From Candidatus Methanoperedens sp. (GTDB taxonomy: Archaea; Halobacteriota; Methanosarcinia; Methanosarcinales; Methanoperedenaceae), in assembly GCA_030650845.1 (NCBI GenBank), contig JAUSDC010000202.1:1-64000 (forward strand): DNA of 64,000 nucleotides, written 5' to 3'. Below, in pieces: positions 36,976 through 44,961 of the stretch (positions are counted from its first letter, which is position 1; each line of letters begins with the position of its first letter). Under the pieces are notes generated by a model that was not told where the DNA came from, made no database searches, and was given only the letters and a program-made list of their open reading frames with translations. The position numbers and the translations under genes were made by a program.

Positions 36976-37995
36976 TTATTCCTGTAATTCAAACATATAA
37001 TATACAACAGTAAGATTGGGAAAAACTCCGTATTTAAACATTAATTTAGAATTTTTATATTTTGGCTGTTTTGCAATTAATTTATACCCTCGTGATTCTA
37101 TTGCATTAAGAAAGCTGAGTTTTTTTGGTTTATGTTCATTTATAAGATTATCTTCACTTGTTGGAAATTCTGGTTCATTTTCCCATGAATTAGGAACAAT
37201 CATTAAATACTTGATTTTATTTTTCTTAATTATATCAAGCCACCATTCAACAAATTCAAGTGTACATTCTGAGAAACTATGAATGTTAACTGCAATATCA
37301 ATATTATTATTGTTTAAACATGTTTCTATTTCATTAAATGGTATTGTTATTGCTCTATCATTTACACCACGGAAACCAAGATAATATTCACAAATAAATG
37401 TAGATTCTGGAATTGCATCAGTACAATAAACTTTGATATTTGGCATTGCCTCAACGAGTCTATGCGCTAAACGACCATATCCTGCACCCACATCCAATAT
37501 ATTTAAAGTTCTATTTGAGATTTTTAGTGTATCTTCAAGAAAGTTTATTTCAAGAATCGAATCCAATAAATCTCTGCTTACGTTAATATCAGCAATATTG
37601 TAAATATTAGAACCAAATAAATCATCTTCTTTAAGTTTTTCCATAAGATTTAATTTATCTATTAATTCAACATAAGTTGCGGTCAATAAATAATTACATT
37701 CATTTACACCCCCTTGTGCAACAAATACTTGGCCGTTCCTAAAATCCTGTAGATAGGATGGCTTCATACGATTTTCCCATTGTGAATGTTTTAATGCTTG
37801 TTTTGAGTATATATTTTGTAATTCAATTAGTCTTGGATTATCTACTCTTAAATATTTATTCGCATTGACAGGCAATTTTTTTTTGGCTACAAAAGTATTT
37901 ATTCTATCAAGAAAAATTGCGACTTTAATTCGAATATGAAGAATATCCAACAGCTTAATTATTTTATATTTAATCCATAATAATTGTTTATTCAT
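36976..37995 (-). CDS. Putative sugar O-methyltransferase (SAM-dependent)
   Basis: A protein of 339 residues. The SAM loop is LNILDVGAGYGRLAHRLVEAMP, near residue 165. The C-terminal half (NIHSFSECTLEFVEWWLDII, LMIVPNSWENEPEFPTS) matches the family annotated as putative sugar O-methyltransferase in surface-polysaccharide loci. The first 100 residues are a basic, helical extension. A TATA-like ATATATAAATATT lies upstream on the minus strand, so this may start a transcript that runs to 31819. Confidence 0.78.
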   Translation of the reverse strand: MNKQLLWIKYKIIKLLDILHIRIKVAIFLDRINTFVAKKKLPVNANKYLRVDNPRLIELQNIYSKQALKHSQWENRMKPSYLQDFRNGQVFVAQGGVNECNYLLTATYVELIDKLNLMEKLKEDDLFGSNIYNIADINVSRDLLDSILEINFLEDTLKISNRTLNILDVGAGYGRLAHRLVEAMPNIKVYCTDAIPESTFICEYYLGFRGVNDRAITIPFNEIETCLNNNNIDIAVNIHSFSECTLEFVEWWLDIIKKNKIKYLMIVPNSWENEPEFPTSEDNLINEHKPKKLSFLNAIESRGYKLIAKQPKYKNSKLMFKYGVFPNLTVVYYMFELQE

Positions 37996-38037
37996 AATTT
38001 ATATCCTTATTTGATATAATATTTATATATATGCGAA
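37996..38037 (-). promoter_or_regulatory. Probable promoter in the AT-rich glycan block
   Basis: Reading the minus strand, CATATATATAAATATTATATC precedes AAGGATATAAATT and the ATG at 37995. The TATA-like core is unusually good even for this AT-rich region, and the gap separates two groups of genes. Confidence 0.4.
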
Positions 38038-38076
38038 CGGTTTGACAATCAGATAAATTGTTTTATTATTTCCCAT

Positions 38077-39096
38077 TTATTTACTCCCTACACTATCATA
38101 CATTTCATCCCATTTTTTTATTGCATTTTCAGGTTTATGGATATCTCTTAATTCATTGCTTCTCTTTATTGTTTCTTTTAGTTCATGACGATACCGCTCA
38201 TCATCCATTTTTATTAATTGTATCATCTCATCTAATGTATTGGGTAGCAATTTTGTAAAACTTCTTAGATTTCCATATGGAAAAGTAATTAATGGCGTAC
38301 CACACAAAACAGAATTAGCAGCAGCAACACCAAAAGGTTCAGCAAAAAAATATGGAAGAACTGTAAACCTGGCATGTCTTACCAAGTCAATCATTTTTTC
38401 TTTAGATGGGCCAAAAAAGATTTCAATGTTCTTATTTTCTAATAATTCTTTGTAATGACTTCTTACACCTAATATATCCTCAATTGTATCATACACTGCC
38501 ATCTTCCCTTTTAGTCCAGTCTTATTAACAATGTCAATAAATCCATAAGGGTTCTTTTCAAATGATAATCTACCGGTGTAAAATATATAATCTTCTTTAT
38601 CATCACACGGTATGAGTAAATCTGTTTCCATTGGTAATGGTAAAAGTGTTGGATTATAAGTATGATAAAACTCCATCATAAATTCACTATCAACAGCAAT
38701 TGCATCTGCTCTTTGTGCCAGTTTGTGCCATCTTTTGAGATTATCCCCACCCGTTTTTATTCCAATATATCCCAGACAATTTAGACATGTAAGTGGTTCT
38801 TTAAGAAATTTATTTAAGACAACACAATATAATCCCCCCGTTGGGCAAGTTAAGCTGAAAACATGAATCGTGTAAATAAGTTTTGGTTTCATGGGGCGGA
38901 GAAGTTTTTCATGTATCGAATGAGTATGAACTATGTCAAAATCATCAAAATTATATTTATTTATGTCATTCCTAAAACAAAAAGTAATATCGTGCTTTGA
39001 ATATTGTTTTATAGCTGTTAGACAATACCTGCATCCTCCTGCCTTATTAGGATTATTATTGGTGGATAGGTCATCGATATACGTTAATATTTTAAT
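38077..39096 (-). CDS. Family 4 glycosyltransferase with probable ATT start
   Basis: From an internal ATG at 38892 the protein would lack its N-terminal Rossmann half. The frame is open further upstream, and residues there are clearly family-like: KILTYIDDLSTNNNPNKAGG, then NFDDFDIVHTHSIHEKLLRP. No ATG, GTG or TTG exists before the stop at 39103-39105. GAGGTGA lies 4 bases before an in-frame ATT at 39096, giving 339 residues. The C-terminal half has FYTGRLSFEKNPYGFIDI and PYFFAEPFGVAAANSVLCGTPLI (the EPFG site). Enzymes of this fold transfer sugars from nucleotide donors. Confidence 0.82.
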   Translation of the reverse strand: MKILTYIDDLSTNNNPNKAGGCRYCLTAIKQYSKHDITFCFRNDINKYNFDDFDIVHTHSIHEKLLRPMKPKLIYTIHVFSLTCPTGGLYCVVLNKFLKEPLTCLNCLGYIGIKTGGDNLKRWHKLAQRADAIAVDSEFMMEFYHTYNPTLLPLPMETDLLIPCDDKEDYIFYTGRLSFEKNPYGFIDIVNKTGLKGKMAVYDTIEDILGVRSHYKELLENKNIEIFFGPSKEKMIDLVRHARFTVLPYFFAEPFGVAAANSVLCGTPLITFPYGNLRSFTKLLPNTLDEMIQLIKMDDERYRHELKETIKRSNELRDIHKPENAIKKWDEMYDSVGSK

Positions 39097-39212
39097 CGTC
39101 TCACCTCATCATTAAATTTTTTCGTGAAAACTCTACCAGAGATTTTTACTATTATAAAATCCGGTAATGGTAATTTATAATATATTTTTTTAATAAATAA
39201 AGGTATTTTCAT
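39084..39212 (-). CDS. Possible 42-codon small ORF overlapping the glycosyltransferase start
   Basis: ATG at 39212 opens a basic peptide (MKIPLFIKKIYYKLPLPDFI...) that ends at TAA (39084-39086), overlapping the ATT start of the glycosyltransferase by 13 bases. Such an overlap could couple translation of the ATT-started gene. No homology is recognised and the composition is that of AT-rich DNA, so it may be chance. Confidence 0.3.
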   Translation of the reverse strand: MKIPLFIKKIYYKLPLPDFIIVKISGRVFTKKFNDEVRRLKY

Positions 39213-39216
39213 ATTA

Positions 39217-39864
39217 TCATCTTCGATTAGCATGTACTAACATATCAGTTTCCTTGTAAATATTATAGGTAAATTCAAATCCAGCTTGATCTAATTTCTT
39301 AAAATAATCATTGAAATTATACTTACCAGATAGATTATGAACTTCCATTTCTATACGCCGAATGTTCTTTAACTCATCTGAAGTTATACACCATTCACCA
39401 CCTTCACAATCACATTTTAAAATATCAACATGCCCACCACATAACGCTATTAATTCGGATAACGATTTACCTTTAACACTCTTATATGGTGGAGTGCCCC
39501 ATACAATTTCTATATCACCGATTCCTAATGCTTCATCAAACACAGTTATGTTATTTAGATTGTTTAGTTTAATATTTTCATTTAACGTTGTTGTGATAAA
39601 CGGTTCAACTGAATAAACGTGCTTTACCATTTTCGATATAAATAATGAAAATCCACCGACATTAGCTCCTATATCTAAAACAATATCATCTTTTCTAATA
39701 TCATTGAATTTATATTCTTTAAATACTTCTTCAATAGTTGTATTGTTTGAATTATAAACCCATTTAGTTCCACATTTAATATTGAAATGTCTATTTACAT
39801 AGTCCTGAAATTTGTCTATTTTTAAACACTGGTCCAAAATCTTTTCTAATAATTGCAGTACCAA
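39217..39864 (-). CDS. FkbM-family methyltransferase
   Basis: A protein of 215 residues. The SAM site is DIVLDIGANVGGFSLFISKMV. HVYSVEPFITTTLNENIKLN is the next strand, VDILKCDCEGGEWCI is the FkbM-specific DCEG motif, and RIEMEVHNL follows. FkbM enzymes O-methylate sugars or polyketides. It is the most complete single-domain copy among several FkbM-like sequences in this block (fused at 41500-42255, truncated at 43194-43418, decayed at 40240-40383). Confidence 0.87.
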   Translation of the reverse strand: MVLQLLEKILDQCLKIDKFQDYVNRHFNIKCGTKWVYNSNNTTIEEVFKEYKFNDIRKDDIVLDIGANVGGFSLFISKMVKHVYSVEPFITTTLNENIKLNNLNNITVFDEALGIGDIEIVWGTPPYKSVKGKSLSELIALCGGHVDILKCDCEGGEWCITSDELKNIRRIEMEVHNLSGKYNFNDYFKKLDQAGFEFTYNIYKETDMLVHANRR

Positions 39865-39868
39865 ATTA

Positions 39869-40237
39869 TTAACTCCTATTATTTAATTGAGATTCGATAT
39901 TCTTTAATGTTGCTTTTATTTCTTCAAATTCTTTTTTCATTGGATTGTCGTGTTCATAAGTTTGCCGGTTTCCGAATCGTACCATTGAGGGATACACAAA
40001 TATAAAAAATATCCATTCATATATTATAAAAAGAACTGCAGATATAAATATAAATGTATTTAAATCAACCCAATATTTTATATAACGATCATAGTTTAAA
40101 GCTAATATACCTATGAATGAAAAAGGAGATAATATAACTAAACTACTTGAAAATACAGCAATCAACCCACCAAATTGTCCTGTATCAATTCTATATTGTT
40201 TCATAACAAGTTGGTAAATCTTTGTAAAAATACTCAT
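39869..40237 (-). CDS. Small two-helix membrane protein, unknown
   Basis: A protein of 122 residues. Two membrane helices at about 24-46 and 58-82 are followed by a charged, probably coiled C-terminal tail (MKKEFEEIKATLKNIESQL). No catalytic motif is visible. It lies 4 bases upstream of the FkbM gene and is probably cotranscribed with it. A scaffold or regulatory role in the glycan machinery is conceivable but not shown. Confidence 0.6.
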   Translation of the reverse strand: MSIFTKIYQLVMKQYRIDTGQFGGLIAVFSSSLVILSPFSFIGILALNYDRYIKYWVDLNTFIFISAVLFIIYEWIFFIFVYPSMVRFGNRQTYEHDNPMKKEFEEIKATLKNIESQLNNRS

Positions 40238-40239
40238 AG

Positions 40240-40383
40240 TTATGTCTCCATTAAATGAACAAACAGGATCCCACTTCTGCGGCTACTATAATCATATTTA
40301 TATCCAAACCCATCCAATACTTTTTCCTCTATTAAAAATAAGCGTACTTCAAAAGGTATTTTATATACAGAATTGTTAACCAT
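40240..40383 (-). pseudogene. Internally deleted FkbM-like remnant
   Basis: A 47-codon frame. It begins MVNNSVYKIPFEVRLFLIEE, nearly the same as the truncated FkbM at 43418 (MVNNSVYKTPFKERLFVIRG). It then jumps to GFGYKYDYSSRRSGILFVH, which resembles the C-terminus of FkbM enzymes. The whole SAM-binding core is missing, so it cannot be active. It is part of a decayed duplicate of 43195-43520. Confidence 0.65.
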
Positions 40384-40387
40384 AATA

Positions 40388-40474
40388 TCACCCCATTAAT
40401 TTGTTATACACTTTAATTGTTTCTTTTGCATTCTTATTCCATGAAAATTCCTTTGATCTGATCATTTGATTCAT
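40388..40474 (-). pseudogene. C-terminal remnant of a family 4 glycosyltransferase
   Basis: The 28 codons MNQMIRSKEFSWNKNAKETI...YNKLMG align almost residue for residue with the last 27 residues of the intact glycosyltransferase ending at 43423 (GLIRSKEFTWNRNAKETI...YNELMN). The order, glycosyltransferase tail then FkbM start, is also the same in both places. The remainder of the gene has been replaced by the fused FkbM-GT2 gene. Confidence 0.7.
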
Positions 40475-42255
40475 ACTATATTACAAATTTTACAATAATA
40501 TTTAATAATTTTATTAAAACTTATCGGAATATCGTAACAACCTATTAAATATTGTGATAAAATCTCTTTATCAGTCAAAATTCTATTTCTCTGAATTTTT
40601 TTCCTTGTTGACAATATGTGTTCTCTGTTTTTTATTATCCACAACCATCCATTTATTTTTGCAATCTTTTTTGAAGGACTCAAAACTAAAATCCTCAAAA
40701 TTTCATTTACTATTAATAATGGTGATAGCAGAATAATAGTTCTTGTTTCATAATTGTGTATTATCGTAATAATTCGATTTCTTTCAATAAAATAATATGA
40801 TTTTATATTATGTTTTTTTGAAGTAGCACCTCCTTTATGATATATAAATGAATTAGCATCAACAATGACTTTATAACCAGCAAGTCTTGTCCGCCAGCAA
40901 GCATCAGTCTCTTCATTATATAAAAAGTATGATGCGTCAAAAAAAGGATATATTTTTTTTATCAAATCTATTTTAACTAACATGCATGCACCCCATATAT
41001 GGGGTGCCTCAATAATTGGTTTGATATCTTTTTTGACATGATAGTTTTTTATCCATGCATATCCAAATAAATCCATACCACCGTCAACATGTGGTATATT
41101 TTCAATGTAACTATACACTATAGGACCAATAATACCAATCTTCTCATCGTTTTTCGCAGTCTTTATTAGAGTGGTTAAAAAATCCTTATCAACAATAGTA
41201 TCATTATTTAATAACAAAACATAATCAGGATCTAAAGATTCTAAAGCATATTTAATTCCAATATTATTCCCTTCAGCAAAACCATAGTTTTTGTCATTTT
41301 CTATAATGTAAATTGAAATTTTACTGTTAATATTAACCCATTCTTTTATTTTTTCAACCGAATTATCTACTGAACCATTATCAACAATGACTACATCAAA
41401 GTTTGTATATGTAATTTGATAAACAGAATTTAAACATTCAATGGTGTCTTCCAAACCATTCCAGTTTAAAATTATAAATGAAATTTTTGGAGACTCTATA
41501 CACTGTTTTTGTTTTGCGTGTATTAATATTAAGTCTTCGGACAGTTGTTTGATTTTATAACTAAATCCTGAATAGTCTAACATATTCATAAATTTTTCAA
41601 AATTATGTTTCTTATCGAAATTATGAATTTCAGCTTCAATTCTTCTTATTCCTTTTAGTTCATCTGATCGGATAGTCCATTCACCGCCTTCGCAATCCAT
41701 TTTTAGAAAATCAATATGTCCTCCACATAATTGAATTATTTCTGATAATGAATAGCATTTGACTGTTTTATTACGCGTCGAATATGTTATATTTAAATCT
41801 CCTTTTCCTAATCCTATATCTAATACTGTAACATTTATAATATTATTTTTTAATAAATTTTTGTTTAGTGTATTTGCATAAAGTGGTTCAACAGCAAAAA
41901 CATGTTTCGCTTTCTTTGACGCAAACATTGTAAATGCCCCGATATTTGCCCCAATATCAAGAACAATATCGGTTTCTTTAATGTCTGAAAAATCATAATC
42001 TTTGACAACTTGATTTATACTTTCAAGTTGATTATCAATATTAAACGCAATATCATTACAATAATAATATATATTTTCTAAAAATAGTTCGTTGATGATT
42101 GTGTACCCTTTTAGTTTATATCTATTATTTATATAATCCTGAAATGATTTAAATTTTAATAATTTATCCAACTGTTTCTCAATTATTTTTTTAATTCTAT
42201 CGGTAAATCTCCTCGCTCTATCGAGGGAGGCTTCATTTTGTTGGAACAACTTCAA
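40471..42255 (-). CDS. FkbM methyltransferase fused to a family 2 glycosyltransferase
   Basis: A protein of 594 residues starting with TTG just after AGAGAGG. The N-terminal half is FkbM: DIVLDIGANIGAFTMFASKKA, HVFAVEPLYANTL and IDFLKMDCEGGEWTI. From about residue 255 it is GT2: ISFIILNWNGLEDTIECLNSVY, VDNGSVDNSVEKI, YGFAEGNNIGI, VLLLNNDTIVD, and FDASYFLYNEETDACWR. A C-terminal hydrophobic stretch could touch the membrane. The fusion suggests that one protein transfers a sugar and O-methylates it or a neighbouring sugar. Confidence 0.85.
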   Translation of the reverse strand: MKLFQQNEASLDRARRFTDRIKKIIEKQLDKLLKFKSFQDYINNRYKLKGYTIINELFLENIYYYCNDIAFNIDNQLESINQVVKDYDFSDIKETDIVLDIGANIGAFTMFASKKAKHVFAVEPLYANTLNKNLLKNNIINVTVLDIGLGKGDLNITYSTRNKTVKCYSLSEIIQLCGGHIDFLKMDCEGGEWTIRSDELKGIRRIEAEIHNFDKKHNFEKFMNMLDYSGFSYKIKQLSEDLILIHAKQKQCIESPKISFIILNWNGLEDTIECLNSVYQITYTNFDVVIVDNGSVDNSVEKIKEWVNINSKISIYIIENDKNYGFAEGNNIGIKYALESLDPDYVLLLNNDTIVDKDFLTTLIKTAKNDEKIGIIGPIVYSYIENIPHVDGGMDLFGYAWIKNYHVKKDIKPIIEAPHIWGACMLVKIDLIKKIYPFFDASYFLYNEETDACWRTRLAGYKVIVDANSFIYHKGGATSKKHNIKSYYFIERNRIITIIHNYETRTIILLSPLLIVNEILRILVLSPSKKIAKINGWLWIIKNREHILSTRKKIQRNRILTDKEILSQYLIGCYDIPISFNKIIKYYCKICNIV

Positions 42256-42411
42256 CCTCTCTCTTTAATGGAAAACTGGCCATATTTTGTAACATTTTTT
42301 TGTTCAATAAATCTGTTTCTGTTTGGGACTATAAACACCAGAATTGGTTGTTTGTTGCACATATTTTTAATTTTTATGGTTATATTAATTTTATACATTG
42401 TTAGTTATCGT

Positions 42412-43194
42412 TTATCTCCAATAGAAACTACCCAATTTGAAAAAACGTAAAAATATATTAATGCCATAAACCACATGAAAACCAATTCCTTTTACGAATT
42501 TAATCGCTTCATTTTCTTGATTTTGACTTTTTTCTTGAAAGCTAACAGTTCCGGTCATTTCAGTATGAGGCTTTTCTCTTTTCCTTTTCTCTATAACTAT
42601 AACACTATCATAATAATGAATTGAATCAACTGATTTAGTAAAAGCAGTAACTTTAAGAGATTTTTGCTCTGAATGATACGCATTCAAAAAATCTATAAAA
42701 TTTTTACTGTACTCTATAAATGTCCCATTTCTTTTATGACCGCCTCCATACAGTACCATCTGATAAGAAGTAAGTAAGTCTTCACACAAATAAACACCAT
42801 CATCTTTTACATGGTCGAACAATTCCTCATAAGTTACTATTTGCTGAATAAATTTGTGCCCGCCATCATCTATCAAGATATCAATTTTTGGAATAGACTG
42901 TTTAATTTTTTTTAAAAAATCTCTATCCGACTGCGAACCTATAAATATCTTAATATTTTCTTCTTCAAGTTCTTTACACTTTGGATTAATATCTATACCG
43001 TATATTTTTGCTTTTCCTCCGAAATAATTTTTCCACATCTGTAAACTTCCACCCTGATATATTCCAATTTCGAGAACTGATATTTCTTCGTTTCTAAACC
43101 TTGAAAAATGTCTCTCGTAAATATCAAAATAGTGTATCCATTTATGAATCTGCTTCTTATTATTCTCTCTAAAATATTTCTCTAAATCATTCAT
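42412..43194 (-). CDS. Class I SAM-dependent methyltransferase (cephalosporin hydroxylase-like group)
   Basis: A protein of 260 residues. The SAM site is SVLEIGIYQGGSLQMWKNYFG with IYGIDINPKCKELEE. IDILIDDGGHKFIQQI is the metal/acidic motif typical of the CmcI/Methyltransf_24-type group found in glycan and antibiotic loci, and VYLCEDLLTSY follows. The last 40 residues have a short hydrophobic helix. Its start overlaps the stop of the truncated FkbM fragment. It is probably a sugar methyltransferase. Confidence 0.78.
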   Translation of the reverse strand: MNDLEKYFRENNKKQIHKWIHYFDIYERHFSRFRNEEISVLEIGIYQGGSLQMWKNYFGGKAKIYGIDINPKCKELEEENIKIFIGSQSDRDFLKKIKQSIPKIDILIDDGGHKFIQQIVTYEELFDHVKDDGVYLCEDLLTSYQMVLYGGGHKRNGTFIEYSKNFIDFLNAYHSEQKSLKVTAFTKSVDSIHYYDSVIVIEKRKREKPHTEMTGTVSFQEKSQNQENEAIKFVKGIGFHVVYGINIFLRFFKLGSFYWR

Positions 43195-43418
43195 TAGTTT
43201 ATTACCTTTTTTATTGTTTCTACAGCGTAAACATGTTTAATCATTCTGGAAACAACCAAAGAAAACGCTCCTACATAAGCACCAATGTCAAGAACTATGT
43301 CTTCCCTTCTGATATTGTTAATTCTATAATAACTAATATTTAAAAATTCGTCCAGCACTCCCCTTATTACAAATAAGCGTTCTTTAAAAGGTGTTTTATA
43401 AACAGAGTTGTTAACCAT
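43194..43418 (-). pseudogene. Truncated FkbM methyltransferase (N-terminal third)
   Basis: The 74 residues cover only the start of an FkbM enzyme (MVNNSVYKTPFKERLFVIRG and EDIVLDIGAYVGAFSLVVSRMI, HVYAVE) and then end. The DCEG motif and the C-terminal half are absent. It lies 4 bases after the glycosyltransferase stop and abuts the next methyltransferase. The same N-terminal sequence occurs in the remnant at 40240-40383. Confidence 0.8.
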
Positions 43419-43422
43419 AAGA

Positions 43423-44421
43423 TTAATTCATCAATTCATTATACACTTCAATTGTTTCTTTCGCATTCCTATTCCACGTAAATTCCTTTGATCGGATCAA
43501 TCCATTTTCAATCATTCGTTTTCTTAAATCATCCTGCTCTAAAACCTTATAAATATCATCCATAAATCTTTCCTTGCTATCAACATCTTCCGCATCAAGA
43601 AGTATTCCAGCCCCTTTCACAATTTCAGGCAACGATGCCGAATTTGATGAAATTACAGGGCATCCGCAAGCCATCGCTTCCAAAACGGGTAATCCAAACC
43701 CCTCATGGAGACTCGTGTGTAAAAACAGATCACACGCATTGTAAAGATATGGCATATCAATTTCATCGATGTAACCCAGGTTAATTACCTTTGGATTTGT
43801 TGAGTTTTGACCATAACCAATTTTAATAAAGGTATAATCACCGGTTGAATCAATTATACCATTTGTAAGTTCCATGTTCTTCCAGGGTTCATTGCTGCTC
43901 ACGATCAGGATATATTTTTTGTCCGGATCAAGATTGAATCTCCTTTTACATTCATCTTTATTCAATGGATGATATTTATCATCAACTCCAAGGGGCACAA
44001 CACAGATCTTATCTTGATCCACATCTAAATGGCCAATCAATTCGTTCTTAGTGAACTCAGAGTCGGTTATTATCTTATCAGCTTTTGGGATCGCGTATTC
44101 TGTCAAATACCACATGGTTTTGATCTTTTGTTTTGCGGTAAAATATATTGTAGGTATTATATCGTGTACTGTCAATACAAATTTTTTTGGATGTTTGATT
44201 AATTTAAGTGGAGCAAGCATCTGGAAGGTTGCGTGAACTAAATCAGCATTATTGGCTTTAAAATTAATTGCATCCATTAAGTAATTTTGTGTTCGTCTAA
44301 TCCGTTCAACATCCATCAGTTGGCTTGTATTTTTGAATAGTTCATCTTCATAGCGTTTCGCTCCTGATTGATGATCATTCTCTTTAAAAAAGTTCCATTG
44401 AATTACTTTTAGATTATTAAT
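43423..44421 (-). CDS. Family 4 glycosyltransferase with probable ATT start
   Basis: The first ATG (44316) is internal. Upstream the frame continues with family-like sequence: NNLKVIQWNFFKENDHQSG, then AKRYEDELFKNTSQL. There is no ATG, GTG or TTG before the stop near 44464. GGTGAT lies 6 bases before an in-frame ATT at 44421, giving 332 residues. Core motifs are FVLTVHDIIP, ITDSEFTKNELI, YILIVSSNEPWKNMEL and HEGFGLPVLEAMACGCPVIS (the E-x7-E site). It is a retaining, GT-B-fold mannosyltransferase-like enzyme. Its 3' end has a decayed duplicate at 40388-40474. Confidence 0.83.
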   Translation of the reverse strand: MNNLKVIQWNFFKENDHQSGAKRYEDELFKNTSQLMDVERIRRTQNYLMDAINFKANNADLVHATFQMLAPLKLIKHPKKFVLTVHDIIPTIYFTAKQKIKTMWYLTEYAIPKADKIITDSEFTKNELIGHLDVDQDKICVVPLGVDDKYHPLNKDECKRRFNLDPDKKYILIVSSNEPWKNMELTNGIIDSTGDYTFIKIGYGQNSTNPKVINLGYIDEIDMPYLYNACDLFLHTSLHEGFGLPVLEAMACGCPVISSNSASLPEIVKGAGILLDAEDVDSKERFMDDIYKVLEQDDLRKRMIENGLIRSKEFTWNRNAKETIEVYNELMN

Positions 44422-44485
44422 GTTCTTATCACCATGGCTTTCGATTCTGATGCAATACTTTTACCGGGAGTGTCTTAAATCAATT

Positions 44486-44740
44486 TTATCTGTCATAGAT
44501 ATTTCTCCTGTGACCAGCTTTTAAGACCAGGATGATAAGGTTTTTGTTATCAATGTCCATTATGACTCTATAATCACCCACACGTAGCTTATAACCTGGG
44601 TCCCCGATGAGTTTAGATACATAAACTTCAGGTCTTATTCTGACTCTTTCTAATGCGGCTTTTATCCGCTCCTGAACATTTCTCTCCAATTTCTTAAACT
44701 GTCTATAAGCTTTGTCTGAGTATATGATTATATATGTCAT
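44486..44740 (-). CDS. relE: RelE/ParE-family toxin
   Basis: An 84-residue basic protein. It has the RelE pattern: YSDKAYRQFKKLERNVQERIKAALE (helical hairpin), then LIGDPGYKLRVGDYRVIMDID, and the C-terminal LVLKAGHRRNIYD. The R-x-G-D-Y-R and GHR stretches carry the likely mRNA-cleaving basic residues. Its start overlaps the antitoxin stop (ATGA). Confidence 0.9.
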   Translation of the reverse strand: MTYIIIYSDKAYRQFKKLERNVQERIKAALERVRIRPEVYVSKLIGDPGYKLRVGDYRVIMDIDNKNLIILVLKAGHRRNIYDR

Positions 44741-44955
44741 AACCCAAGCTCTGTGTTGACTTCTTCAAAAGTATGGAACTTGCCCGCTTTTATCTCATCA
44801 CGAGCCTCTGCTATATCTCTTTTTGTCTCCTCGCTTAGTTCCTGGGAATCCTCTATCGCATCCCAGATTACTTCCTCATAAGTCTCTTTGTCTGAGAGTT
44901 TCCTATTAGTAAGCTCTTTTTGTAAATCTGCACTTATTTGTATTGTAGTTGCCAT
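44737..44955 (-). CDS. relB: RelB-like antitoxin
   Basis: A 72-residue acidic protein upstream of the RelE toxin. The N-terminus TTIQISADLQKELTNRKLSDKETYEEVIWDAIED is a ribbon-helix-helix-type DNA-binding region. The acidic tail (RDEIKAGKFHTFEEV) would bind the toxin. A 4-base overlap couples the pair, and the antitoxin-first order is typical. Confidence 0.85.
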   Translation of the reverse strand: MATTIQISADLQKELTNRKLSDKETYEEVIWDAIEDSQELSEETKRDIAEARDEIKAGKFHTFEEVNTELGL

Positions 44956-44961
44956 AGTACA

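Noticed and set aside
42238-42450. A 70-codon hydrophobic plus-strand frame between two minus-strand genes
   Set aside because: It overlaps genes on the other strand at both ends; hydrophobicity is expected of AT-rich antisense DNA. On the minus strand the gap holds only a 36-codon frame ending at the TTG start of the fusion gene, without recognisable similarity.
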